From Paraburkholderia aromaticivorans (GTDB lineage: Bacteria; Pseudomonadota; Gammaproteobacteria; Burkholderiales; Burkholderiaceae): a stretch of 64,000 nucleotides of DNA. Under the pieces are notes generated by a model. The model searched no databases. It was not told the origin of the DNA and saw nothing but the letters and a program-made list of their open reading frames with translations. Position numbers and translations under genes: made by a program. Positions 11,371 to 19,701 of the stretch are shown one piece after another. The stretch covers positions 2,170,001-2,234,000 of the forward strand of contig NZ_CP022990.1 in NCBI RefSeq assembly GCF_002278075.1, in the 5' to 3' direction. The number at the start of each line of letters is the position of its first letter. Positions within the stretch are counted from its first letter, which is position 1.

Positions 11371-12072
11371 CTAGCCTACCTGGCTGAGTTCGAACACCAT
11401 ATCCACCTGATGCCCGTTCCAGTTGTATTCCAGATACGCCGCGTGATGGCAGTCGCGCAAAAGCGTGGTCTTGAACGCGGCGAGGCACTCGCCTTCGCCG
11501 TCCCGCACCGATGGATACACGATACCCGGCGCCCCTGCTTCGCGGACGGCCCGGCCGAGCGATTGTCCCGCCAGATAATCGTCCGGCGACAGCACTGCCA
11601 GATCCACCGACTCATCGCCGCGAATGTCCACCACGTTGCCTGCCGCGACGACGGTGTAAAGGCGCATCTGCTGGCGCATGGGCGGCTCCGCCGTTGCTTC
11701 CAGAAATTTCCCCGTGTGATAGCGCGTTTCGGCGATCGCGGTGGCGCGTGAGCGGGCGCAGTAAAACACGCCGTAAGTGCCGTCGGAGAAACGGCTGCCG
11801 AGCGGATTCAGATGAGTCAAAGCGGCCATGATCGGCCCATAGCCCGGCCCGAAGCGGCGCTCTTCGCGCGGCACCAGATCGAGTTCGCCGACTTCGGTGC
11901 GCAGACGGTCGTTGGTCATGGCTTCGAGCGCGTAGAGCGCGTCGAAATCTTCCGGCGAGGCGACCCGGTCGAACAGATTGACGGCCGGAAAGCGCGTCGG
12001 AATCACACGATACGCGGGCGACCAATCGAGCGGCGCGGTACGCCAGCGGTCCTGCCAATACGGTTGTGTCAC
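11371..12072 (-). CDS. RES-domain toxin of a type II toxin-antitoxin pair
   Basis: RES toxins act on NAD+ (degradation or ADP-ribosyl chemistry) and stop growth. The 233-residue protein has the family's Arg-containing YRVIPTRFP near residue 21, then GSRFSDGTYGVFYCARS and the C-terminal AGAPGIVYPSVRDGEG block, covering the Arg-Tyr-Glu-Ser set typical of the family. The start is GTG at 12072, overlapping the antitoxin stop as GTGA, so toxin translation is coupled to antitoxin translation. The antitoxin-first order and the fit to Xre/MbcA-RES systems make the call solid; toxicity is not demonstrated. Confidence 0.9.
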   Translation of the reverse strand: MTQPYWQDRWRTAPLDWSPAYRVIPTRFPAVNLFDRVASPEDFDALYALEAMTNDRLRTEVGELDLVPREERRFGPGYGPIMAALTHLNPLGSRFSDGTYGVFYCARSRATAIAETRYHTGKFLEATAEPPMRQQMRLYTVVAAGNVVDIRGDESVDLAVLSPDDYLAGQSLGRAVREAGAPGIVYPSVRDGEGECLAAFKTTLLRDCHHAAYLEYNWNGHQVDMVFELSQVG

Positions 12073-12506
12073 GCCCAGCCGCCTCGCATTGCGTCGAGAT
12101 ACTGGCGCACGGCCACGAGGTCGCTGATGTTGCCCGCCAGCATGCGATCCAGCGCGCGGCGGCCGCCGAACGGCGGCGCGCTGTTGGGGCGTTTGATCCA
12201 GCCGTCCGCGGCGCTGGCTTGCGGCAGCAGGATTTGCAGCGCCTTGTAAATGCCGAGCAGCAGCGACAGCCGTTCGAGCGTGTCGCGCCCGAGGCGGGCC
12301 GTTTCAGGCGCCGCCTTCCATTTGAAATAGGTGGAGCGGCCCGGTGAGCCTAGCAGCACGATCTGCTCTTCCGCGCTCAAGTCCCAGTCGCGGGCGATAT
12401 TGAAGAACGCGCGCAGACCCGCTGCGGACATTTCCGTTAGCGACGGGGCCGAAATCGGCCGACGAATCGGCGCTTCGGGTTGGGTGGCGCGAGCAGCGTG
12501 AGCCAT
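12069..12506 (-). CDS. Xre/MbcA/ParS-type antitoxin
   Basis: This 145-residue protein is the antitoxin partner of the RES toxin: an N-terminal Xre-like helical region (about residues 20-80) and a C-terminal toxin-binding domain with the family end RRALDRMLAGNISDLVAVRQYLDA. I chose the ATG at 12506 (MAHAARATQPE), which has AAGGAC about 10 bases upstream, over an in-frame start ten codons earlier. The last codons overlap the toxin start by 4 bp. Such antitoxins usually repress their own promoter, which would lie at about 12510-12580, a locally AT-rich stretch. Confidence 0.87.
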   Translation of the reverse strand: MAHAARATQPEAPIRRPISAPSLTEMSAAGLRAFFNIARDWDLSAEEQIVLLGSPGRSTYFKWKAAPETARLGRDTLERLSLLLGIYKALQILLPQASAADGWIKRPNSAPPFGGRRALDRMLAGNISDLVAVRQYLDAMRGGWA

Positions 12507-12619
12507 GAGCAGAAAAGTCCTTACTTGTACTTGCAATTCATACTAGTCTAAATATGGATTTTTGCAAGAGAATATAATCCCCGCTCGTTATGAAAGTCGA
12601 AGATCAGGAGAGGCAGGAG

Positions 12620-13276
12620 ATGGGCGTTCGAACAGTAGCAGCGGGAGCGGCGCTAGCCGTGTGGTGCATGTCGGGGTCGGCGGTGGCCGCGGGTTATGCC
12701 GAAGTGTGGAACCCGCCCGAGGAGACCGGGCATGTCACGAAGCAGGCCGGCAAAAAGACGGGGACGGCAGTCAAGGGCAAGTCTGGCGCTGCTGCGCAAG
12801 GCGCTTCGATGTCCGCTGCCAAGTCCGGTCAGAAGCACGTAGGCGCCCGGCATGCCGCGCCGCACGTGGCCTCGACAGCGGCACACGGCAGCCAGCCGTC
12901 GGCGCATGGGAACGTCAAAAAGGTGGCGGCCAAGGGTTCCGCAAAGAGTGGGATCAAGGCAGCAGGCGCGAACCAGACCCCATCGAAAGCGGCCGCCGCG
13001 TCGCACGGTAAGAGTCGGCATGCGCAAGTCGTCCAGGCGAAACCGGGACACGGCAAAGTCATGCACGCCAATCTGGTCCAAGGCCGTAAAACGTCTCCGC
13101 AAACGGTCAAGGTCGCAGCGAAGCCGGACTCGGCAAAGCCGGCTGCATCGCACGTCGATGTGCCGGCGCCATCCGCAAACGCGGCTTCATCCGCAAACGT
13201 TGGCGCCACCTCGGCAAACGCAACGAGCAATCCGGCTACCGCCAGCAGCGGCTCGCTGCCGCCGCTCATTCACTGA
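12620..13276 (+). CDS. Secreted low-complexity Ala/Lys/His-rich hypothetical protein
   Basis: The function is not recognised. From the ATG at 12620 (AGGAG nine bases upstream) the 218-residue product begins with a clear Sec signal peptide, MGVRTVAAGAALAVWCMSG, with likely cleavage after SAVAA, and a short mature head GYAEVWNPPEE. The remainder is low-complexity: alternating Ala, Lys, His, Gly and Ser, with repeated HGK/GHGK-like pieces and Asn/Ser/Ala repeats toward the end. The basic, histidine-rich mature part suggests envelope, polyanion or metal binding, which is inference. It lies between the antitoxin promoter and the LysR gene and has no operon partners. Confidence 0.7.
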   Translation: MGVRTVAAGAALAVWCMSGSAVAAGYAEVWNPPEETGHVTKQAGKKTGTAVKGKSGAAAQGASMSAAKSGQKHVGARHAAPHVASTAAHGSQPSAHGNVKKVAAKGSAKSGIKAAGANQTPSKAAAASHGKSRHAQVVQAKPGHGKVMHANLVQGRKTSPQTVKVAAKPDSAKPAASHVDVPAPSANAASSANVGATSANATSNPATASSGSLPPLIH

Positions 13277-13416
13277 TCGCAAAGTTGGAGCGCGCGTTCG
13301 CGCTTCGGCCTGCTGGTCGCGGCCCGCTAACCTGTTGCGAAAGCGTTATCTTGCTGGCGCCAAAGACAGGCGTCGAATTTCATTCACGGGTCAGGCCGAC
13401 GGTGACGGTTGTTTGA

Positions 13417-14268
13417 TCATTGCATCTCTAACCCATTCGTCACCAACCGCAACGTTTCCATCGACCGCGCGTCTCTAACCCGCGAATGCAGGGTTACGCG
13501 CGATTCCGGCAGCGGCGGCAGGCCTAGCCGTGCGCCGACGTCGACCAGGCCGCGCGGCGCCACCCGGCGCGCCAGCGGCGACACGGCCAGCCCCGCCGCC
13601 ACCGCCGCGCCCACGGCCGCCACCCCGCCGCCGACGAACACCTCCTGCCACCCAACACCCGCCTGCGCGAGCGTTCGCAGCGCCACGTCGCGCACGTTGC
13701 ATGGCGGGCTCAACAGCGCCAGCGCCAACGGTTCGCCGACTCGCGGCAACCACGCCGGCGTGGCGAGCCAGCCGAGCGGTTCGCCGAATAGCACCTGCGC
13801 GTCGTCGCGCGGCGGTTCGTCGGCGCCATACCGGACGATCACCGCGTCGAGGCGCCGTTCGTCGAATTGTGCGAGCAGTGCGGAGGACGTGCCCAGATGC
13901 AATTCGATCACGAGACCCGGATCGTGCGCATTGAGCCGGCCGAGCAGAAGCGGCAAGTCCGGACCGGCTACATGTTCGCTGAGCCCCAACGCGAGCCGCC
14001 GACGCTCGACCGAGAGCGAGCCCAGCGCGCGTTCATGGGCGTTGAGCAGATCGCGCGCGGCGCCGAGAAACGCGTTGCCGTCCGCGGAAAGGCGCACCAC
14101 CCGCGGCGTGCGCTCCAGCAATTGCTTGCCCAGATGGGCTTCCAGCCGTTTGAGCTTCAGGCTGACGGCCGATTGCGTGGTGTCGAGCGCGTCCGCCGCA
14201 CGCGTGAAACTGCGTAGATCGGCGACCAGGACGAACGCCCGAACCGCGTCGAGATCGAGGACTTTCAT
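13417..14268 (-). CDS. LysR-family transcriptional regulator
   Basis: A 283-residue LTTR. The N-terminal winged HTH is clear (SFTRAADALDTTQSAVSLKLKRLE region, about residues 20-45), followed by a periplasmic-binding-protein-like effector domain from about residue 90. The ATG at 14268 (MKVLDLDAV) is preferred over an in-frame TTG two codons upstream. It is divergent from the tautomerase gene, with a 100-bp shared promoter region, so control of that gene and of itself is the natural inference. The C-terminal third is unusually Gly/Ala/Val-rich. The effector is unknown. Confidence 0.88.
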   Translation of the reverse strand: MKVLDLDAVRAFVLVADLRSFTRAADALDTTQSAVSLKLKRLEAHLGKQLLERTPRVVRLSADGNAFLGAARDLLNAHERALGSLSVERRRLALGLSEHVAGPDLPLLLGRLNAHDPGLVIELHLGTSSALLAQFDERRLDAVIVRYGADEPPRDDAQVLFGEPLGWLATPAWLPRVGEPLALALLSPPCNVRDVALRTLAQAGVGWQEVFVGGGVAAVGAAVAAGLAVSPLARRVAPRGLVDVGARLGLPPLPESRVTLHSRVRDARSMETLRLVTNGLEMQ

Positions 14269-14368
14269 TTTCAATGGATATAGATGAAATCACTGTCGAT
14301 ATCTGTTTATTATGACTGAGCGCACCTAAGCTGTCGTTACCCAATCAACGCAAGCAAGGAGGTTCATC

Positions 14369-14752
14369 ATGCCGCTCACACGAATCGCTCTACGCGCCGG
14401 CAAGCCGGCCGAATACCGGAAGGCGCTGACGGATAGCATCCAACGCGCGCTGGTAGCGACATTCAACGTGCCGAAGGACGACATCTTCATGCTGCTCACC
14501 GAGCACGAGGCCGGCAATTTTGTGTACGACAACCAATACTTGAACGTCGAGCGAAGCGACGATCTGGTGATGATTCAGATCACGCTGAACAACACGCGCA
14601 CGCTCGAGCAAAAGAGGGCGCTTTATAAGCGCATGGCGGACGAACTGGCGGAATCGCCGGGGCTGCGACGAGAGGATGTTTTGATCAATCTCGTCGAGGT
14701 ATTGAAGGAGAACTGGTCGTTCGGCAATGGGATTGCACAGTACGCGCTGTGA
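14369..14752 (+). CDS. Tautomerase-family protein
   Basis: A 127-residue member of the tautomerase superfamily, in which the N-terminal proline exposed after Met removal is the catalytic base; here the protein starts Met-Pro (MPLTRIALRAG). The length is that of the fused-subunit type (about 130 residues) rather than the 60-70 of 4-oxalocrotonate tautomerase. An excellent AAGGAGG lies before the ATG. It is divergent from a LysR gene that probably regulates it. The substrate is unknown; keto-enol isomerisation in aromatic or halogenated-compound catabolism is typical of the family. Confidence 0.86.
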   Translation: MPLTRIALRAGKPAEYRKALTDSIQRALVATFNVPKDDIFMLLTEHEAGNFVYDNQYLNVERSDDLVMIQITLNNTRTLEQKRALYKRMADELAESPGLRREDVLINLVEVLKENWSFGNGIAQYAL

Positions 14753-14834
14753 GTGCCGTGCCCAACGAGTAGCGCAAACGCTCCATGCGAAAACGGGCGG
14801 CCATGCCGCCCGTTGTCTGGGAAGCGCGGCGAGG

Positions 14835-15629
14835 TTACGCGATCGTATCGACCACGCCGCCGTCGACGCGCAGCGCCGCGCCGGTGGTCGCCGAAGCCTG
14901 CGGCGAGCAGACGTAGACGACCATGTTCGCCACTTCCTCGGTGGTGGCGGCGCGCTGGATGATCGAACTGCTGCGATGCGCGAGCACGAACTCCGTGGCG
15001 ACTTGTTCGACCGTTTTGCCCTGCTCTTTGGCCGTCTCTTCCACCATCGCCCGCAAGCCGTCGGACAGGGTCGGTCCGGGCAGCACGGCATTCACCGTCA
15101 CGCCGCTGCCGGCCGCCTGCTTGGCGATGCCGCGCGCAATGCTCAGCTGCGCGGTCTTCGAAAAGCCGTACGCGAGCATGTCCGGCGGAATATTCAGTCC
15201 CGACTCGGACGAGATGAACACCACGCGGCCCCATTTGCGCTCCATCATGCCTTTGAGGTAGTGGCGCGTGAGCCGCACGCCCGACATCACGTTGACCTGA
15301 AAGTAGCGTTCCCAATCGCCGTCTTCGGTGGAGAAGATATCGCCGGGGCCGAAGACGCCGAGGTTGTTCACCAGAATGTCCGTTTGCGGCACGGCCTGGA
15401 TCAAGGCTTCGCAGCCCTGCGGCGTGCCGAGGTCGCCCGCGAAACCTTGCAATTTCGCTTGCGGCGCCGTCTTGCGGATCGCGTCGATCGCGCGGTCCAC
15501 CGCGTCCTGCTTGCGTCCGTTGATGATGGTCTGCGCGCCCGATGCGGCGATGCCGGTGGCGATCGCAAGGCCGATCCCCGCCGTGGATGCACTGACGACC
15601 GCAGTCTTGCCCGATAGATCGATGTTCAC
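14835..15629 (-). CDS. SDR-family NAD(P)-dependent oxidoreductase
   Basis: A 264-residue classical short-chain dehydrogenase. The cofactor motif is the variant SASTAGIG near residue 13, followed by NNLG, the catalytic Ser in ISSES and the YGFSK catalytic Tyr-Lys. The start is taken as GTG at 15629 (GTG AAC ATC GAT), which has GAGGAG about 8 bases upstream; a longer frame to 15731 adds a Phe/Ser-rich leader not seen in the family. It is convergent with the tautomerase gene and divergent from modE. The substrate is not deducible. Confidence 0.87.
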   Translation of the reverse strand: MNIDLSGKTAVVSASTAGIGLAIATGIAASGAQTIINGRKQDAVDRAIDAIRKTAPQAKLQGFAGDLGTPQGCEALIQAVPQTDILVNNLGVFGPGDIFSTEDGDWERYFQVNVMSGVRLTRHYLKGMMERKWGRVVFISSESGLNIPPDMLAYGFSKTAQLSIARGIAKQAAGSGVTVNAVLPGPTLSDGLRAMVEETAKEQGKTVEQVATEFVLAHRSSSIIQRAATTEEVANMVVYVCSPQASATTGAALRVDGGVVDTIA

Positions 15630-15829
15630 TGTCTTGCTCCTCGTTGAAGTTGCGGCGAACCGGCCAAGGCTGGCCGCGCCGAAAGATGCAAAGGACCCGG
15701 TGTTCGAAACGTCGAGCGGAAAGTATCCCACCTATCCGCGCGCGAGGTCGGCTCCGTGCCAGGGCGGGGCGCAGATGGCGTCGCTATAATGATCCGACGT
15801 TCTTTTTGCGGCTGTCGACCGCTTCGCCC

Positions 15830-16666
15830 ATGACTTTCGATCCCCCCGATCCTTCCCGCGAAACCCTCGAACTCGGCGGCTCCGTATGGTTTCAGGCGGG
15901 TGCGCAGACGCTCGGCGGCGCGTCGCGGATCGCGCTGCTCGCGGCGATCGGCGAGACCGGTTCGATCACCAGCGCGGCCAAAGCCGTCGGCATGAGTTAC
16001 AAGGGCGCGTGGGATGCGATCGACACGATGAACAACCTCGCCGGCGAGCCGCTCGTGGTGCGCCTGACCGGTGGCAAGGGCGGCGGCGGCACCACCCTGA
16101 CGCCGCGCGCCGTGAAACTGATCGAGACGTTTCGCGCGGTGGAACGCGAGCACCGGCGCTTTCTCGAACGCGCGGGCGCGGCGATCGAAGGGTTCGCGAC
16201 GGACTGGGATCTGATCGGCCGCATCGGCGTGAAGACGAGCGCGCGCAATCAGCTCTATGGCACGGTGTCGGCGATCACGCGCGGCACTGTCAACGACGAA
16301 GTCACGCTCGCGTTGCCGGGCGGGCACGCGATCGTTGCCGTCATCACGCATGAAAGCACCGAGACCTTGGGCCTCGTGGAGGGCGCGGCGGCGTTCGCGT
16401 TGATCAAGGCGTCATGGGTCGTGCTGCTGGTCGACAACGAAACCGGCGCGCCGCTCAAACTCTCGGCGCGCAATCAGTTGCGCGGCAAGGTGCAGAGCGT
16501 GAAGCGCGGCGCCGTCAATGCCGAGGTGTCGCTGGTGCTGGAAGGCGGCGCGGTGATTACCGCGGTCGTCACCAATGAAAGCGCCGCCACGCTCGGTCTC
16601 GCGGAAGGCGGGCGCGCCGTCGCGGCATTCAAGGCGTCGAGCGTGATACTCGGTGTGAAGGACTGA
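15830..16666 (+). CDS. modE: Molybdate-responsive transcriptional regulator ModE
   Basis: ModE senses molybdate and represses the transporter genes. The 278-residue protein has the ModE winged HTH (residues about 25-110, with GSITSAAKAVGMSYKGAWDA) and two tandem Mop/TOBE domains (about 140-205 and 210-278), each opening with the molybdate-binding SARNQL motif (TSARNQLYGTV and LSARNQLRGKV). The ATG at 15830 gives the standard length. It is convergent with modABC, the stop codons only 24 bp apart and bridged by a shared hairpin, so the regulator and its target operon are neighbours but separately transcribed. Confidence 0.95.
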   Translation: MTFDPPDPSRETLELGGSVWFQAGAQTLGGASRIALLAAIGETGSITSAAKAVGMSYKGAWDAIDTMNNLAGEPLVVRLTGGKGGGGTTLTPRAVKLIETFRAVEREHRRFLERAGAAIEGFATDWDLIGRIGVKTSARNQLYGTVSAITRGTVNDEVTLALPGGHAIVAVITHESTETLGLVEGAAAFALIKASWVVLLVDNETGAPLKLSARNQLRGKVQSVKRGAVNAEVSLVLEGGAVITAVVTNESAATLGLAEGGRAVAAFKASSVILGVKD

Positions 16667-16694
16667 GCGCGCGACCGGCCGGCGCTCGAGTCAG
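16661..16694. terminator. Shared hairpin between convergent modE and modC
   Basis: The sequence GACTGAGCGC (16661-16670) pairs imperfectly, with a small bulge, to GCGCTCGAGTC (16683-16693), enclosing the palindrome CCGGCCGG. The stem covers the modE TGA and the modC stop on the other strand. There is no T tract, so it would act as a bidirectional barrier only weakly if at all. Confidence 0.4.
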
Positions 16695-17392
16695 CTCTCG
16701 CTGCGCGCGTAGCCGGCGAACGGATGATTCTCGCGCACGCGGCCGTCGCTGACCTGCACGACCTGATCGCCGAAGGCGGCGACATCGTCGGGATCGTGGG
16801 TGATCAAGACCATCGGAATATCGAGCCGCGTTTGCAGCTCGGACAGCTCGCGGCGCATGCGCTGACGCAAGGCGCTGTCGAGCGCCGAAAACGGCTCGTC
16901 CAGCAGCAACAGCCGAGGTTGCGCGACGAGCGCCCGCGCCAGCGCCACGCGTTGCTTCTGGCCACCGGAAAGCTGCGCCGGATGATTGGCCGCCACGCTC
17001 GTCAATTCGAGCGCATCGAGCCAGTAGTCGATCTGCGGATGGGTGATCCGCGCACGCGGATTGAGCCAGCCGTGCTGCAAGCCGAAACCGATGTTCTGCC
17101 GTACGTTCAGATGCGGAAATAGCGCGTAGTCCTGAAACAGATAGGCAATCTTGCGCGCTTGCGGTTTCAGATCGATGCCGCGCGCGCTGTCGAACAGCGC
17201 GTTGCCATGCAGCGTGATCGCCCCTTCGTCGGGGCGCAGCAGACCGGCGATAGCCTGCAACGTCAGACTCTTGCCCGCGCCGGACGGGCCGAACAGCACG
17301 ACGCGTTGTGAGGCGGCCTCAAAGGCGACCTCGAGCGTGAAGCGGCGTTCGGCGCTCTGGAAGGTCTTGCGGATGTCGACGGCGAGCAGCAT
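16691..17392 (-). CDS. modC: Molybdate ABC transporter ATP-binding protein
   Basis: This 233-residue ATPase powers molybdate import through ModB. Walker A GPSGAGKS, the signature LSGGQKQR and Walker B LLLLDEPFSALD are all present. It is shorter than E. coli ModC (352 residues) because the C-terminal Mop/TOBE domain is missing, so molybdate feedback must rest on ModE. It starts one base after the modB stop and ends the modABC operon. Confidence 0.94.
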   Translation of the reverse strand: MLLAVDIRKTFQSAERRFTLEVAFEAASQRVVLFGPSGAGKSLTLQAIAGLLRPDEGAITLHGNALFDSARGIDLKPQARKIAYLFQDYALFPHLNVRQNIGFGLQHGWLNPRARITHPQIDYWLDALELTSVAANHPAQLSGGQKQRVALARALVAQPRLLLLDEPFSALDSALRQRMRRELSELQTRLDIPMVLITHDPDDVAAFGDQVVQVSDGRVRENHPFAGYARSES

Positions 17393-17393
17393 A

Positions 17394-18068
17394 TCAACTG
17401 GACTTCAAAAGCGTGTGCTGCGGTACGAGGCGCCCCGCGAGCAACAGGATCACGACGCACGTCACCGAGGTCACGAGCACGAGGAAATTCGCGGTGCTGT
17501 CGTCGCCGGCCTGCACGGCTGAATAGACCGCCACCGAAAGCGTCTGCGTGCGCCCCGGCAGGTTGCCCGCGATCATCAGTGTCGCGCCGAATTCGCCGAG
17601 TGCCCGCGCGAAGGCGAGCAGGCCGCCGGCGAGAATGCCGCGCGCGGCGAGCGGCAGCGTCACGCGAAAGAACACGGCCGTTTCGCTGACGCCGAGCGTG
17701 CGCGCGGCTCGTTCGAGTTGCGGATCGACGGCTTCGAAAGCGGCGCGCGCCGATTTCAGCACGAGCGGAAAGGCCACGACCGTCGACGCGATCACCGCAC
17801 CCTGCCAGGTGAACACCAACTGGATATCGAAGCGGTCGAGCCAGCCGCCGATCACGCCGCGCCGACCGAGCAGGACGAGCAGGTAATAGCCGAGCACGGT
17901 GGGCGGCATGACGAGCGGCAGCATCAGCAGCGAATCGATCACGTCGCGCGCGCCGGAGCGCCAGCGCGACAAACCGAAGGCCGCCGCGACGCCGAATACC
18001 AGATTGAGCGCGGTGGCCCAGCCCGCGACTTTCAACGACAGCAGGAGCGGAATCCAGGCCTGTTGCAT
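17394..18068 (-). CDS. modB: Molybdate ABC transporter permease
   Basis: A 224-residue inner-membrane permease with about five membrane segments and the binding-protein-dependent transport signature for ModC docking in RALGEFGATLMIAGN. It forms the ModB2C2A transporter with its neighbours. The ATG at 18068 lies 21 bp after the modA stop; modC begins one base past its stop, indicating translational coupling. Confidence 0.94.
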   Translation of the reverse strand: MQQAWIPLLLSLKVAGWATALNLVFGVAAAFGLSRWRSGARDVIDSLLMLPLVMPPTVLGYYLLVLLGRRGVIGGWLDRFDIQLVFTWQGAVIASTVVAFPLVLKSARAAFEAVDPQLERAARTLGVSETAVFFRVTLPLAARGILAGGLLAFARALGEFGATLMIAGNLPGRTQTLSVAVYSAVQAGDDSTANFLVLVTSVTCVVILLLAGRLVPQHTLLKSS

Positions 18069-18089
18069 GAGCGTGCGCGTCCCGTGAAG

Positions 18090-18863
18090 TTAGTGCGCGG
18101 GCTTGAAGCCGTACTTCGCGAGCACGGCCTGGCCGGGCGGCGACAGCACGAAGTTCATGAACGCCTGAGCGTCCGCCGCGTGACGGCTGCCTGCCACTTG
18201 CGCGATCGGATAGGTGATCGGCGTTTGCGTCGGCACGTTCGTCGCGACCTTGACCTTGTCCGGCATGACCGCCGCGTCCGTACTGAACACGAAGCCGGCG
18301 TCGACTTCGCCACGCGACACATAGTCGAGGCTCTGGCGGACATTCGACGCCAGCACGGCCTTCGCGCTCACGGCGTCCCACACGCCCGCGGCCTGCAGCG
18401 CCCCCTGCGTGTAACGGCCAACCGGCACGGAAGCCGGATCGCCGTACGCGACGCGCTTCACGTTCGCCGTTGCCAGATCGTTCAGGTTTGCCGGCGCGAA
18501 ATGGCTGTCCGTCGGCACGATCAGCACCAGCGAATTGGCAGCGAAGTCCTTGCGTGTGGCCGGCACGATTACTTTTTCGGCGGCGGCCTTGTCCATGGCC
18601 TTCTGATCCGCGGATGCGAACACATCGACGGGCGCGCCCTTGACGATCTGCTGCATCAGGACGTCCGACGCGCCGAAGTTCAGTAGCACCTTGGTGCCCG
18701 GATGCTGCTGCTCGAAGACTTCGCTGACCGCCTTGAACGCGGTGGTCAGGCTGGCAGCGGCGGAGACCACCAGTTCGTCGGCGCGTGCATGGGCGCTGAC
18801 GACGACGGAGACAGCGCTGGCAACGAACAGCGCCTGCTTCAAAAGGTGGCGGCAGAGTGTCAT
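18090..18863 (-). CDS. modA: Periplasmic molybdate-binding protein
   Basis: The 257-residue substrate-binding protein captures molybdate (and tungstate) in the periplasm and delivers it to ModB. A Sec signal peptide covers about residues 1-28 (ending SAHARADE), followed by the ModA start LVVSAAASLTTAF. The oxyanion-binding Ser regions and the VDAGFVFSTDAAV block are conserved. It is the first gene of modABC; the upstream region holds a candidate ModE operator (18907-18936). Confidence 0.94.
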   Translation of the reverse strand: MTLCRHLLKQALFVASAVSVVVSAHARADELVVSAAASLTTAFKAVSEVFEQQHPGTKVLLNFGASDVLMQQIVKGAPVDVFASADQKAMDKAAAEKVIVPATRKDFAANSLVLIVPTDSHFAPANLNDLATANVKRVAYGDPASVPVGRYTQGALQAAGVWDAVSAKAVLASNVRQSLDYVSRGEVDAGFVFSTDAAVMPDKVKVATNVPTQTPITYPIAQVAGSRHAADAQAFMNFVLSPPGQAVLAKYGFKPAH

Positions 18864-18906
18864 GAGCGTTTGAAAGTCCGGCGGGAGCCGGATCGGCGGT
18901 GAAAAA

Positions 18907-18936
18907 CGCTATCGTAATATACGAAAGGTTATAGCG
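18907..18936. promoter_or_regulatory. Candidate ModE operator upstream of modA
   Basis: An inverted repeat CGCTAT (18907-18912) / ATAGCG (18931-18936) lies 44 bp upstream of the modA start, around an AT-rich core. The half-sites match the known Mo-box halves (CGCTAT / ATAACG type), but the 18-bp spacing is longer than in E. coli. The position fits repression of modABC. Confidence 0.45.
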
Positions 18937-18999
18937 GTGGCCAATGACCGTTATTCAGCCGTGCGCATGAGGCCGCTCATTGAACGGCAGAGAAGGTTT

Positions 19000-19701
19000 T
19001 CAGACGCGGGACGACTGCGGCGGCGCCAGCATGTTGAGTGTCTGCGACAGCGGCGCCGTGCCCGGACGGGCATCTCGCACCGCTTTCCACTTTGCGCGGA
19101 TGAACGGCCGGTCATGACCGGACACTTTTAGCGCGATATGGGTGACCCAGCGCTGCGTGGGCACGTGCACGCCGTGCATCAGCAGCGCGAGGACCATCAT
19201 GCTGGCGGCGACCGGGAGCGCCGACAACCGGCCCGGCTCGGCATGCCACGCGAGACGGACGAACACCAGCGCCGCCAAGGCGCCGGTCAGGCAGCCGGTA
19301 ATGGCTTCCGAAGGCGAGTGAGCGCTCAGCACGACGCGCGACAATCCGACCGCGATCCCCGCGCCGAGGCCGAGCAGGACGCCGGCCAGACGTATCGCCG
19401 GGCGCGCCGGCAACAGCATCAGGAACAGCGCGACCGGATAAACGGCGGTAGACAGCATGGCGTGGCCGCTGACGCCGGTAAAGTCCAGCTCGCGCACGCC
19501 AACCCCCCAGCCGAGAAACGCCAGCTTCGTCACGGTCACCACGCCGATGGCCGCGCCCAGAAGCAGCAGCCAGCCCGCAGCCATGCGCCATGTGTAGCCG
19601 ACCGCCAGCCACAGCGCGATGGCGAACGCGAGCGGCAGCGTCATGCCGGCGCCGCCGAGGCTGGTGATCGAATACCAAAGGTGGGCAGGTAAATCGGGCA
19701 T
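19000..19701 (-). CDS. PAP2-family phosphatase, inner membrane
   Basis: A 233-residue polytopic membrane phosphatase, likely acting on a lipid phosphate such as phosphatidate or undecaprenyl diphosphate. Of the three PAP2 motifs, SGHAM (motif 2, catalytic His) and SRVVLSAHSPSE (motif 3) are clear, while motif 1 is weak. Six hydrophobic segments are visible before a basic C-terminal tail (RAKWKAVRDAR). It is monocistronic and is followed by modA on the same strand after about 137 bp. Confidence 0.87.
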   Translation of the reverse strand: MPDLPAHLWYSITSLGGAGMTLPLAFAIALWLAVGYTWRMAAGWLLLLGAAIGVVTVTKLAFLGWGVGVRELDFTGVSGHAMLSTAVYPVALFLMLLPARPAIRLAGVLLGLGAGIAVGLSRVVLSAHSPSEAITGCLTGALAALVFVRLAWHAEPGRLSALPVAASMMVLALLMHGVHVPTQRWVTHIALKVSGHDRPFIRAKWKAVRDARPGTAPLSQTLNMLAPPQSSRV

